The notes beneath the pieces were generated by a model. That model saw only the letters and a list, made by a program, of their open reading frames with translations. It was not told the origin of the DNA and did no database searches. A stretch of 64,000 bases of DNA from Membranipora membranacea (taxonomy: Eukaryota; Bryozoa; Gymnolaemata; Cheilostomatida; Membraniporidae). The stretch's first letter is position 1. Every line of letters starts with the position of its first letter. Made by a program: the position numbers and the translations under genes. The stretch spans positions 12,047,501-12,111,500 of the forward strand of contig OU612070.1 in NCBI GenBank assembly GCA_914767715.1, read 5' to 3'. This document shows, one piece after another, positions 1 to 11,867 of the stretch.

Positions 1-2814
1 CAATGGGGTGGGAGGCTGGGGGGCTGAGAGGTTGAGAGGCTGAGAGGCTGGGTAGTTCATTGTAAGAAGAATTATTAACAAAGATATTCACTACGCTTTC
101 ATGGGCCAACATGTGCCAGGCTTATTTTTTTGACGAACCATTGAACCCCCTACCAGGTTCAAGCATATCAATGAGCATGTAAACCTGGGACCCGAATACA
201 GATTATTGCCTCTTATGAAGTTTCAGCTCAATCTCTGAGCATGTAATGTGAATGGACACAATTTCCGAGGGCAAAAAAAAATTGACTCCTCGATTAAATC
301 TAGCACATGGAAGTGTAGTGAATATTCTTAAATGTATTCCTGATTGTGCTAACAAATGCAGTATGAAGATATTGAGAGTAGATTGCTCTTTTGCAGTGAA
401 GATTTTTAGAAGGCGCTACAATTTGTAGCGTTGCTATGTTCAATGCCCATATCAAATTTTATTAGCATGGCAAGGAATTTTTTTTGTCCTGACTGAACAA
501 GTGGTAAGATACAGAGCAATAAAAAATGTGGACACATCAGCTGAGTCAAATGTAAAAGGAGGCAATCACACATACCTTGAGGAGGTCTACCATAGACGGA
601 TATTTCAGAGATACTGTATTCCTTCTTCAGATCGACAATCCACCATTGAAGAAATGTAGAAGATTCACCACCATTTGTGTGGGAACATTTGTCAGTACTC
701 CGCGATCCATCAACTGCAAACTCAGCTCTATCACTTTTGAATGTGCTCATCTGATATACAGGTTTGTTCAGTGCCAGATTAGCACTACTGGCTAAAACAA
801 AAGACACACCCTTGTCAGTTCTCCTTCATGGACAAAGCTTTGTATACTGTTAAACTTACAGATTAACAAGGCAAAACATTGTTTTTGGAAGCCCTCTCAC
901 AGCAGAAACGCGCTCTACAATTAAAAAGTTCTATCCTCACAACACAATGCCAATGTTGGCGTCACAAATTGTTCAATTTAATAACGGCCAAAATATTCAA
1001 CTTCAATAGGTTGTTAGATATAGCCAATTGATAACCAGCAGCAGTATCCAGTGTATGATGTTACTCAATCTCTTATATATCAATCTCACATACTGTTTTT
1101 ATATCTGAAAAGCTATGACAGGACTGTAAACAGTAAAAATCATGTGAATCTGTCAAGTTTTACTCCAGTGATTTTTGTAATTTACATGCATACCGTCGAA
1201 AAACTCAGCATTTAGCTGAAGAATATCTTTAACTTACATGGAGTTTGCATAATTTCCACTTCTGCCATATTGATGTAGCCATATCTAGCAAGAGCAACAA
1301 ATCTCGTCTTTCTTGGAGGGTTGAGATCAACTGTCTGATTGATCTTCTGTAATTCCAGAGTTGTAAACTCTTCCCACATCGGGTCTGTGAAATCTATCTG
1401 TTCTCCGATTGGAGGTTTGTAGATGGTAGGCCAGGCTTTGCAGATGTATATGGTCAAATTTGTTCGTTGCCCTGCAAGAGTGATTGATAAGAATAATTAA
1501 AGTGTATAACAATTATTTATTAACTGATATAAGTAAATTAGGCCTTCTATATATATCACACATTTTATGATGTTATTGGCAGGGTGATCAATATGGTTAT
1601 AAAAGTATACTCTGGTTTATACGAGTCGAGTTCAAAAGAGTTAGCGTTGCTGTCCTCCAAAGAAACATGTGTTATGTTGAACCATTCAGTTGAGGTCAAA
1701 TACAGTATGGCTCATATTGGCCAGGAGATAGGTTGCTGCAATGGCAGCCATGAGAATGCAACGTAAATAGCTGAGAAAACTAAAACCAAAATATTCGATT
1801 CTGTGAATACTGAATAAACAAATAGCGCTAGTTTGTACCAAAGTTTATAAAGAAAAATACATACATTCAATTTATTTTCTCACTCTCTGACAACTCACTT
1901 TGCAAGAGCACTTACCCCTTGGTTTTTTCGCTTACCACCCAATTTATATGTATAACCCAAGAACTGCACGAGAGGGCTGCACAATTCAATGGGGTAGCTG
2001 AGAGGCTGGATAGTTCATTGTAAGAAGTATCATTAACAAAGATGTTCACTATGCTATCATGGGCCAACATGTGTCAGGATTATTTTTTTGACGAACCATT
2101 GAACTCCTTACCAGGTTCAAGCATATCAATGAGCATGTAAACCTGGGACCCGAATACAGACTTCTGCCTCTTATGAAGTTTCAGCTCAATCTCTGAGCAT
2201 GTTTTGTGAATGGAAACAATTTTCAAAGGCAAGAAAAAGTTGACTCCTCGATTAAAACTAGCACATGGAAGTGTAGTGAATATTCTTAAATGTATTCCTG
2301 ATTGTGCTAACAAATGCAGTATGAAGATATTGAGAGCAGATTGCTCTTTTGTAGTGAAGATTTTTAGAAGGCGCTACAATTTGTAGCGTTGCTATGTTCA
2401 ATGCCCATATCAAATTTTATTAGCATGGCAAGGAATTTTTTTGTCCTGACTGAACAAGTGGTAAGATACAGACCAATAAAAAATGTGGACACATCAGCTG
2501 AGTCAAATGTAAAAGGAGACAATCACACATACCTTGAGGAGGTCTACCATATACAGATATTTCAGAGATACTGTATTCCTTCTCCAGATCGACAATCCAC
2601 CATTGAAGAAATGTAGAAGATTCACCACCATCTGTGTGGGAAAATTTGTCAGTACTCCGCGATCCATCAACTGCAAACTCAGCTATATCATTGTTGAATG
2701 TGCTCATCTGATATGCAGGTTTGTTCAGTGCCAGATTGGCTCTACTGGCTAAAACAAAAGACACGCCCTTGTCAGTTCTCCTTCATGGACAAAGCTTTGT
2801 ATACTGTTAAACTT
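1..2814. repeat. Lectin-unit array of gene C, left edge
   Basis: Positions 1-1983 align with 33006-34990 of gene A, and 1140-2814 align with the third gene A unit (36129-37764). The array continues off the left edge, so the number of lectin domains in gene C is unknown. Sequence 1-1139 is nearly identical to gene A, including non-coding parts. Confidence 0.85.
8..57. repeat. G-rich short tandem repeat in lectin unit (GAGGCTGA-type)
   Basis: Degenerate tandem copies of an 8-10 nt motif (GAGAGGCTGA, GGGAGGCTGG) next to the lectin unit junction. The same block recurs at about 33013-33062 and 34998-35047, while the more diverged units (about 1990 and 36943) have a single copy. Confidence 0.7.
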
Positions 2815-3095
2815 GTAATTACAAAACGACCATAGAGTCTGCATTGAGACAATTGTTGAAATATTCAGATACACCCTGAACATTATTGAACTTCTGACCA
2901 ACACTCAGCTTGTTTAGATGTATACCAAAATTCTGATAGACCTTATTGGAAGAATCTACAATTTTCAGTACAATTTGGCGAGAAAGTATATGTCTTCTTC
3001 TTCAACTAATACCAGTGGAACAAAACCTCACCTGATAGACAGTGTCCATTTAATAGGAGAGTTATGAGGCAGCTGAAAACATGGTTGTGAGACAT
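576..3095 (-). CDS. Gene C (5' part): signal exon and first lectin domains of a second RPTP
   Basis: Four exons of a tandem paralogue run off the left edge: the signal exon 3032-3095 (same leader as gene A), lectin exon pair 2533-2748 and 1238-1471, and the first exon of a second lectin domain at 576-791. Sizes (64, 216, 234, 216 nt), splice sites and phases are identical to gene A. The first domain reads ASRANLALNKPAYQ and the second ASSANLALNKPVYQ with KSDRAEF and DKCSHT, which is the sequence type of the third, not the second, domain of gene A. The partner exon and everything downstream lie outside the window, so whether gene C is intact cannot be judged. Confidence 0.85.
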
Positions 3096-5974
3096 GTCTC
3101 ACAATGTCCGAAGTCTGAGTCAGTTTGGCGCTTGGTAGAAGTTGTTTAGGCGTGCAAAGCTAGATTCTTACTGGTTATTATAATCATAATACTTGCCATA
3201 AACCATCAGTGATAACAGTAATGCTAAGTGGGAGGCTTAGCTTTACTTTTATCTTGTATGTGCTCTATATTGTTGGGAGTTGGAGGAAGCACCCTTATCT
3301 TCTGTTTGCTATGTAAACCCCCCACTTTCACTATTAGTTTGGTATTCTTAATGCCACTTGACTTCGCTGATAAATTGGTGATTTGTTAATTAACTCAAGA
3401 CTTCCCTGGTTTAGATAAAACAATTCACTTTGACGAAAGCCAAGTTTGTTATTGACAATATTGAAATACCTCAACCAAAGGTGAAACTGAGCTTTGATGG
3501 TAGAATGTCCAATGCAACTCGGATAGACTAGCTAGTGCTCCAAGGGTCCAGTGTTAGCTTGAATATGTTGTAGGTCCATGGGTTGCAACGCTGAAATAAG
3601 AAATTCCACTGGTCACTGGTGGTGGCCGTTATTCCAAACAGCGCCACTACAAAAAAAAATTGCCTGCGGAATAATATTAAACAAAGATCACCTATTGCTA
3701 TCATATAAACAGTAGTTGTTGGACACAGATACAATAGCACTATCAATCCTATTCCTGAGATTGTAAAAAAAATGCTTTTGTTGTACAGATAATTGTCATT
3801 ATGAATGTTATCTTAATGTACACCTGAGCTGTTGGGTAGACAGCATCACTGTCATCTGGGTTCAGCAATGGGGCAACGTTCCTTGTGTCGTTGATGTAGG
3901 ATTGGAATTTTCCTCTATACAGACTCGGCAGGACATGTTATATGCTTTCTTCTGATTGCTTGATCGAAAGCTAACAGTTATTGAGCTGAGAAATGTGAGT
4001 TAGACAGGAATAGTATTAACAAAGCTCGTCAAGACGGGCTAGCCTCAACCTAAAACTAACAGGGTTTACCCTGGCCCACAGAGCAGCCATGAGTAACCCG
4101 ACATTTCTGGTTGACATCTTACCTGTGTTATATAGTCTCATATAACGCCACCAATGATCATACAAATATCATGAGCTGTCGCTTCAAATCGGAGCCTATC
4201 CTGTACTATAATGTAAAGACAACAAAGGAGAAGACAACTTCTGGTAGCAACCATGTTACTATTAAATTTTACCAACGTGCCTTTAGATGAGCCGTGTATT
4301 CATGCAGAAGACATCTAGCCTGTATGTCGTTTACAGCATGGATGTATATCATACATTCCATATAACATACATATAGGGACCTGCCATAGGTCATTCCTCA
4401 TGATAGGGAAAAAGTTAATTTCAGTAATTGGTACAATTGTAGCAATAATATGTGTAGCCGTTGTGTTACCATCTTGCCGTGCCAAATCACCAATATGAGT
4501 TGTTACCTTGTTGATGGCCCCTGCAATGTTCTAGGCTCGTATATAGGTAAGTAGGGAGAGATTGGTGTTAGAGGCATCTGATTCAGGTCCGTGGAACTCG
4601 AGCCCTACCGGGTGCACTGTTCGTCTACTACTACCTGATTTGGCTGCCGTGGGCCATTCCTCTTAACTGACCTGGAATTATCAATGGATATGGGCAGGCA
4701 CGTTACCAAAGCCTTCAAATCCAAAGTTTGAAATTAGAAGGTGCAAAATATCAATCGGAAAACACTTAACCTGGATATTCACCATTGCAGGCTCAGTGCC
4801 TACGTAACTCGCAACATTGAATTGGCAACAGTTTGAAACTCTCCCTTAAAGCAAAGGTTTGTAAACATTTTTTTGCCACTTTGAAGAATCACTTACTTAG
4901 AACATACTGTGAGTGTTGCTCACTTGACTATGAGCAAAGTAATCTACTGCTCTATCTAGTGACCAATAAATGACTCCTTGAAGGAATTTACATTATACAT
5001 TAACATTTACGATGGGTACTGCGAGGGACCGCATGCACAGAGAGAAATATTGCGGTGTATGTGATAAGAGCCTTCTGGTAAAACAATCTTCTTGTGAGTT
5101 TGCGGTGTTTAAGTGTTATCCTAAACCAGGGTCTTATGGTAAATTGACTTAAATATTTCATTTACCAGAAGAAATGATAAACTACATGCTGTGGCTTTCT
5201 TATTGTAATCTTACGGTAAACGTGTCATAATCATGAGTGCTTTGTCTCTGTGATTGCAGCATACATGACTATGACTATTCAACAAATACATCACAACCAT
5301 GAAGAGAATACTTGTTGTTGGAAATCCGAAATTGGGAACAGGGCTTTATAATCTGCTTTAGAGGCAATACCCCTAAATCATTTTGATAGTGGTTTTGGTA
5401 ATACTATGAATATTGCAATGTGTTTGCTGAGATTTGTGTTTATTTTCAATATTATTTGCCTGCCCACCGTGTGATACAATCTTACAGGGATTAAAAATAG
5501 CAAATTCATAATATTGTTGATATAAAAAAGTACAAAATTTCCAATTGCGTGTCAAAGGACAACGTGTCTTATACAGAGAAATATCAAGCCATTGTCAGTA
5601 TGAACCAGAGATGCAGGAGAAAGACATGGTAGAACGTTTTGCTTCACTGTTATAATCTCTTCTGTTTCATGAGTAACCTGGTAGGCATGATAGTGGGAAC
5701 AGAAAAACGTTTTAACTACAGCGCATGTGAACTGATACGTGCTCCCATCAGGAAGCATAGATTTGATTTGTATCAACTAGCATCATCTGATCATTTGACT
5801 ACAATCATCTAATCTGAAGTTTGGTGGTTTTGTGGTTTGAGTTGTTTAGTTCCCCATTCTCACACTCCGCCACGCACAGCTACGCTTACAGAGAGACAAA
5901 ATGGACGACTTTAACGTGAGTGTTCTAGGCACAACACGGGGCCCACATTATCAGTCCCGAGACGGTGGGCAGCC

Positions 5975-6055
5975 AAAATTTTTTCAAACTCTTACTTAGT
6001 CTTACCCAAACAGGAATCGTACCCGGGGCTGGCGATCAAGAGGCAGGCACCATGA
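5975..6055 (-). mobile_element. Possible tRNA-derived SINE fragment, spacer copy 1
   Basis: On the minus strand the segment GGTGCCTGCCTCTTGATCGC followed by CAGCCCCGGGTACGATTCCT resembles the anticodon-to-T-arm half of a tRNA, with GGTACGATTCC (6013-6023) close to the pol III B-box consensus GGTTCGANTCC. It is followed by unrelated sequence ending in a run of A. The A-box half is not recognisable, so it would be a truncated copy. Confidence 0.35.
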
Positions 6056-7570
6056 CTTTTTAGGGTAGTAGTTTATTGCAGTAAGTGATGTAGTGATTAG
6101 CTGCCATGGCTTCAAAGCAAGACAAACACCCTACCTGGTATCATAAACATGGAACTGCAGGAAATTGACCTGCATATTGTAGATAGCAACATGCCACATT
6201 GGTTTCTGTGAGCAGTCAACACTAAATAATTCCTTCATTCATGCTTAGATTTCACCTTGAACTTACAGGAAGTACAATCACCAATCCTAATTTCTCACAA
6301 GTTGTGTTGAAAGGCTGTCTCCAGATAAACCTTGAGGCATATGAGAACCTAGGTTATTCACTGCAGTCCTAATTTTATGTTGCTTAGTTACATTGGGAAA
6401 ACCAGAATCAATCAACTACAAGCATTGATATGAATTTATGGATCAGTGGTAAAATACATATCACAGCTATTTGTGGAGATATGCCATCATTGTGTAGCTT
6501 TGTGTCAGGATCTAAACAAAGCTACAAAACTGGCATCTGGCCTTTTTTGATGCCCCAGTAACACCTTTAAAAACTCAGGCAAGCTGCCTTGTAACAAAAT
6601 TTACCTCGTATGGATAACCAGCATGGGATTGGCTTACTTGATCCCCATCACCAATTTGTTCGAATGAACGTGTAAAGCTGAAAGGCAACCTGCCAGTCAA
6701 AAAGTCTGTTAAAGACAAGGCTACCAGCCAGCAATGAAGTCCCGGGGAGAGGGACAGGGACAGGGAGTTCATTGTAGCCAGGCATAAAAATATGTCATTT
6801 AACAAATATGTTATGATCTATTATTTTGTATGAACTTACTATCTAACACTTACAGACTAGAAACTGGATATAATTCCGTTAATACTATAAAAAACAATAT
6901 GCACATGGTTGGTTTAGCCTGCTATCAAACATGAAGTGCCAAGTTGTAAGACAGATTAATATCAGTTTGATTATTGATTAATCTATTATTACAACAGACA
7001 AAAAACAGTGAAGGAATTGAATTCATGAATAGAATGAAATTTCAACAGTATATTTAAAATATATAGCATATATTACAGTCACAGATTAAAGCTCCCCACA
7101 TCTTGACAAAAGTTTACAAGGGTCAGATATTCTAGATTCTGAACTGTATGGCCAATCAGAGATGAGAGTCGGGTCTAGCAACCATACATCATTAGCCACT
7201 GCTTGGTCAGGGTCAAATATGATATACCCTCAACCGTATAATATATATATCAGTGATTGAAAGCTGAAGTTTCAACTTGAAAGGGTCTTTTCCTGCAGCG
7301 GTAGTTTACTCCCTGTAATAAGCATGCTTTCTGTTATTGAATATTGCCAATGCTTAGCTTATGTACAAATATTGAAAAATTATGAGAGATGTTAATAGAA
7401 TGCATAGTTTTTGCATTTGGCTTTGGCTCAGCTACGGTGCCCATCTGAAAACAAGACAAGTAAGACTGGCTATAAATTTATTTCTCATGATCCCCTCAAT
7501 GCCTTAAATCTGACTTAAACAATTATAATGGTTCCTTGTTATGGTACACATTACTAATGAGCTAGAAATT

Positions 7571-7747
7571 TTCAGCTGTCACAGCTTACTTGGATGAGCC
7601 AGAGGGTCAACACAAGAAGAGCAGCAGAAGCTATGAGATCTTCAGCTCCCGCAGCTGATTAGGATGAAGAAAGAGAACAGAGAGGAGCAGAAGCTGTGAG
7701 ACCAACACTCACAGCTTAGATCAGGATGGGGAACAGAAGCTTACGAG
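7571..7747. repeat. Three imperfect purine-rich repeats, spacer copy 1
   Basis: Three diverged copies of a motif of 45-70 nt built around CACAGCTTA...GGATGA...AGCAGAAGCT. An AG after a pyrimidine-poor tract (TTTTCAG, ending 7575) opens a short plus-strand frame reading VTAYLDEPEGQHKKSSRSYE and IFSSRS before a stop. The frame is suggestive of a small terminal exon but too short to claim. Confidence 0.4.
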
Positions 7748-9479
7748 AAAGTGAGTTGGTATTTGAGGGAGGCAGAGATGTACCATCCACTCTACTCATA
7801 CTCTTGTTGAATCACCACCATCGTCAAATGTCCTTGAAATTGTTGAAATGGAACTTGAAAGGGCTCTTTATATGTTTATATGTTTTATTAAATTAACTTG
7901 ATTGAGTGATCGCTAAGCAAAATCCCATTTCTTTTTTCAAGGGAATCAAGGGTTTTTGCAATCGATGTTTAAATAAGTTATTTGAATTAAATGATCAGCC
8001 GAAATCAAATCTCCATTGTTTGAAGGGTAATCGAGAGGTTTTTGCAGTCTTAAATTTTTTAATTATATTGATCAATGAGCAAACGCAATCTCCCCTTTTT
8101 TTGGCCTACCCACAGTGATGAACACCCGGTGCATATAAAACCGAGTGAACATCAAGGCTGGGCAGTGTTGGATGGAGAGCCCTTTTTAACATGTTTTTTT
8201 TTCTGGTATGGTATAGACTGCATTTTTGGTTAATTACTGTTTAATTTGGTTTATTCAAAAATAAAAACGGATTGTAACGTCAAAAAGGCATCTAAGCCAC
8301 GAATCACTTGGAAATTGATTTAACATTGCATGTTACAACATTTGATTCAAACAAGTTGAGCTGGACACATGAGAATAAATTGACTTTACACTTTTTTTAT
8401 GAGGTTGTAAAATCAACAATGCGTAAAAGGGGATATATGTTCTGCTTGGGTATTTGGCCTCGAGTGGGTCGAATATCTGACAGATAGTGTACAAAGAAAT
8501 GAATATCTGACTATAATGTCAGTTGAAATATCGGGATTTACCCAGGCTGTCTGCCCCCACCCACCTCCCTGACAGCCTGTCCAGGCTAGAAATATGCACA
8601 TGGAATATCGCGGCCATCAGCAAAGTCAACAATTCATATCTGGTCTGTTGATGGCATATCAAGATGGAAACACAAAGGCTACGCATAATATTACTACAAT
8701 TGTAACCAATACCCATTATTGAAAATAGAGATGCATCATTTTTAGGTGGTCAAATTTTTTCCCTAACATGTGGTATGAGCTATGGCTGGTCCTCATTTGT
8801 ATGCTAAATGGAATGTATGATATATATCAAGGCTGCAAAGAAAGTTAATGACAGTGAAATGTAACATTGTTGTGATCAGTAGTTGTCGCCTCCTTCGTTG
8901 TCTAATCATTTTAGTACAGGGTAGGCTCCAGGTTTGAATCAATTCAATTCCATCAGTTCACTCTTTCCCTTATTGAAATATTACTATTCAACTCACATGC
9001 TCTCTCCCAATAAACCTTATATCATCAAGACACAGTACTAAAGCATTACAGACAGCATAAACTCAGTACATTACCATATATAAACATATAATATACCAAC
9101 TAAAGGGACTACTCTCTGTTATATCAGCCGCAAGCAAATAGAAACTTCATCCCTTCTACACAAACATCTGAGAAAGTCATCTGAGAGACAGTACTTACTG
9201 TGCACTAGAGGACCTCATTCAGTATGGATCTCCTCTCTGACAAGTTGTCTCAGCCAATTATGCAAAATGGTACAAGTAGATTCTCAACAATTGAATAAAA
9301 TGACATACAGGGCAGCTCTGGGCATGCCTGATCTTCCACTGCGGGCCTTTACGGGAGCCCTGCTGGCTAACCTCTGGTATGAAGTGTCGAGTCTGGCTTT
9401 GTGAGGAACAGGATTGCCTCAACCCTTGTCTCAGACTATCTGGCACCCCTTTTGTTTTAATGTTTCTCATTACCAGTTC

Positions 9480-9880
9480 TACCTATTAAATTTTAATTAC
9501 TAAGACAAAAGAAAAAAAATTGACTGCTAATATAATTTTATTTTTATTATATTATATAAAATAATAAATATATCATTAAAATAAAGAGAAATAATATTCT
9601 AGCTTTGAATATTGAATATTATATGAATCCAACCTGAAAATATTGATTTTAGAAAAAAAAGAAGTTCAGAATAAAATATATATATTTAATGTTATTGCAA
9701 TACAAAACAATTCTATATTTAATTCAATAAATTAATACATATATGCTGCATATTTCAAGACACCCACCTTTCTAACACTGTCTTTCATTGTGATTGATCA
9801 GGTTTTAACATTTTAATATATTGTTATCTAATTTTAATTGAATTAAAAACTACGATTTTACGTTACTTTTTTATTTCAGC
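9480..9880. other. Very AT-rich block, spacer copy 1
   Basis: About 400 bp of mostly A and T with runs such as TATATAAAATAATAAATATAT. No coding frame or element was recognised. It is repeated at about 44400-44800. Confidence 0.6.
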
Positions 9881-10119
9881 GTATAAGTCACATTTTTGGG
9901 TTACCGAATAAGTAAATCAATTATAGTTAGCTGAATCCGAGGAGTTTTTACAGCAAAAGGTCTCATCTGCTTCTTTTATGGCTTATATAAAACTATGCAA
10001 ACGTATGGTCTCATCTGTAAATAATCAAGGGAGATTACTCCCAAAAACACAACCACATTATAACAGGAGAAAATTGAACAATCGCCCTTGACTTACGAGA
10101 ATATAACTCCTATCTTTGA

Positions 10120-10356
10120 TGGTTTTATACAATAATTAATATTGAATATGATGGAGCTACATATTTGAGTGACCTCAAACTGTTCAAAAAATCTGGGATT
10201 GATCATGTGATTCTGATAGACTGTGTTCGATCTTATAAGCACTATGAACAGAAAAACAACGGGCAGACACAATGGCCTCATTTAATTATGTTGAATCAAA
10301 AATATCAAATACACGCAACACAGTCAGATATTGAGATTGTAGAGTATAGCTTGTAA
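10120..10356 (+). CDS. Candidate terminal exon of an unrecognised plus-strand gene, spacer copy 1
   Basis: The plus-strand frame is open from 10120 to a TAA at 10354-10356 and reads YDGATYLSDLKLFKKSGIDH, VILIDCVRSYKHYEQKNNGQ and TQWPHLIMLNQKYQIHATQS, then DIEIVEYSL. The composition (mixed charged and hydrophobic residues, balanced codons) looks like real protein, unlike the surrounding AT-rich DNA, and an AATAAA sits 224 nt after the stop. There is no good ATG; the frame is entered either by splicing (only a weak AG at 10155-10156) or from a decayed 5' part. I cannot assign a family. It may be the last exon of a gene or a retrocopy remnant. Confidence 0.35.
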   Translation, partial: WFYTIINIEYDGATYLSDLKLFKKSGIDHVILIDCVRSYKHYEQKNNGQTQWPHLIMLNQKYQIHATQSDIEIVEYSL

Positions 10357-10579
10357 TTTCATTTAACCCTGCTGCTACATTGTTCTAACTTTTCTTTTCC
10401 TAGCTATTGTGTATTATCTTGTGTGATGTTTTACTGCTAATTAATGCCTGCGTGTACTTTGTAATTTTACCTGTCATTGTTTCTTGATTTTCAATTACAT
10501 GTCTTTTTAATTCTACACCATATTTTTATCAATTTTTCTGTTTTCCGGGTACAAGTCCTAAGGACTTATTCTTCTCCAG

Positions 10580-10585
10580 AATAAA
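10580..10585 (+). terminator. Possible poly(A) signal AATAAA after the plus-strand ORF
   Basis: A canonical AATAAA lies 224 nt downstream of the TAA at 10354-10356 and just before a TA dinucleotide run. It is placed where a 3' UTR of the candidate exon could end. In AT-rich DNA this hexamer also occurs by chance. Confidence 0.3.
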
Positions 10586-10591
10586 CATGGA

Positions 10592-10614
10592 ATATATATA
10601 TATATATATATATA
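10592..10614. repeat. TA dinucleotide microsatellite, spacer copy 1
   Basis: About 11 uninterrupted AT repeats directly after the AATAAA; the same run is at 45514-45536. Confidence 0.9.
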
Positions 10615-11096
10615 GCCATCTAAGGTTATTCTTGGCAAGAGAATTGTTGAAAACTCACAACACAGTTATTATCAGGCCGGCCTTGGTGTACTATTTTGAA
10701 AGGTAATGAAAACTAGCAATTCATTTTTTCTCTCCAAATTTATTGGTATAATTTTCAGTGTAGTTTTTATTTGAACTGCCTTACTGATTGCAACAAAATT
10801 ACAAACATTATGAATAATCTGGTCGGCTTCTGTCATAGAGGAAGGGAAAGTCAAAATTAAGACAACAATATGCAACAAACTTGCGAATTGAGATAGTGAA
10901 AGAACTTGGATGCAAATTTCTAGAATCAAACTAATGACGAGCATTAACGTCTATACATGTAAAATCTACATACACACAAGCCCCATTATCGCTTCTCACC
11001 ATTAAACGTAATGTATTACTAAAATCACTAGACAATTTTATCTCTAAAACATTTAAATTGTTAGGATGAGCCCTTTCCCAATGATCTGCTATTGAA

Positions 11097-11867
11097 TTAA
11101 TTGGCCACAGATGTTGTATTTCCATATGTTGGCACATTAGAGGGGACGTAAATGTCACCTTGTTGCTGTATACATGCATATCCATCGCCTCCATCTGCAA
11201 GATATAATCAGAATATAGCATGTTTTAAGTTTGCCTTAACATTATCCTCATCATTTTTGAACCAGAGAAAATTATCTACTCTTGAGTACAGGCACCTGGA
11301 CCAATAGTACTAATGCGGCACCCTATACCCATGCATACTGGAAACCTTGCTACTCTTTGAAGAGGCATTGAGGGTTCTTTTCACCTCTGGTATTTACCTG
11401 TGATAGGTTTAGACCCCTATCGAAAATATCTGGCTAGGATCAGTGGTTTGGCAGTACCAAATCAGGAACTACTGCCGACGATTAATACTTGTCTTGTGTT
11501 GTATAACATGATATTTGTGTTGTATTGTGTAAAATTTAAAATATTATTATACAATACAAGACAAGTATCGATGCATTAACATAGCAAAGCAAGCCTTTGA
11601 TGTAAGAAAATGTGTAAAATTGCAATAGTTTAATGTCTAGGTTCAGTTCCAAGCGTCCGCAGTAATTCCTGATTTGGTACTGGCAAACCACTGATCTTGA
11701 ATTGAGATATTTATTATAGTAATATCAAACTTGTAATTTGATCCCCCGTGCCACCAACCTTCAGTTCTGTAATAATTCAGCCATAAGTATCTTACCAAGA
11801 AGAAGATTATTCATCGGTTCCACTACTTGATCATTCACAGCATCATGGTAATTGAGCTCGTACACAA
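11097..11867 (-). CDS. Candidate two-exon tyrosine-rich protein tail, spacer copy 1
   Basis: Two exons with good splice signals on the minus strand: 11796-11867 (72 nt, acceptor ...TATTCAG, donor GTAAGA) and 11097-11194 (98 nt, acceptor CTTGCAG, ending TAA). The phase-1 donor meets a phase-1 acceptor and the joined frame reads VYELNYHDAVNDQVVEPMNN, LLLDGGDGYACIQQQGDIYV and PSNVPTYGNTTSVAN, then stop. Five tyrosines in about 55 residues, including a YGNT (YxN) motif, make it look like the cytoplasmic tail of a receptor or adaptor, but I recognise no family. I found no further upstream exon before gene A ends at 14674, so it may be a fragment. The second spacer holds the same two exons. Confidence 0.4.
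11438..11696. mobile_element. MITE-like element with nested inverted repeats, spacer copy 1
   Basis: About 38 bp at the left end (GATCAGTGGTTTG, then AGTACCAAATCAGGAA and ACTGC) recur as a near-perfect inverted copy at the right end (11659-11696). Inside, TACTTGTCTTGTGTTGTA (11486-11503) pairs with its inverse at 11550-11567 with one mismatch. The length of about 260 bp, the terminal inverted repeats and the lack of an ORF fit a miniature inverted-repeat transposable element or other foldback element. I see no clear target-site duplication. Confidence 0.65.

Noticed and set aside
5552-5776. A 74-codon minus-strand frame, identical in protein at 40436-40660.
   Set aside because: The whole block is a recent near-identical duplication, so identity is not evidence of selection. 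No splice sites, homology or start context support it.
6008-6060. A functional tRNA gene on the minus strand.
   Set aside because: No A box, acceptor stem or closed T stem; only a B-box-like half remains.
7906-8118. A 70-codon plus-strand frame in the spacer (also 42795-43007).
   Set aside because: AT-rich low-information sequence with no homology, splice sites or Kozak context.
9880-9911. A 32-nt plus-strand exon-like segment after TTTTTTATTTCAG and before GTAAAT.
   Set aside because: Its only open frame ends in phase 2 and does not join the terminal ORF at 10120-10356 through any available acceptor.
10931-11221. A 96-codon minus-strand frame (137 codons in the second copy, 45730-46143) overlapping the tyrosine-rich tail exon.
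   Set aside because: It begins before the splice acceptor, uses another frame than the spliced one, and is ended by a nonsense difference between copies. The phase-matched two-exon reading is the better explanation.
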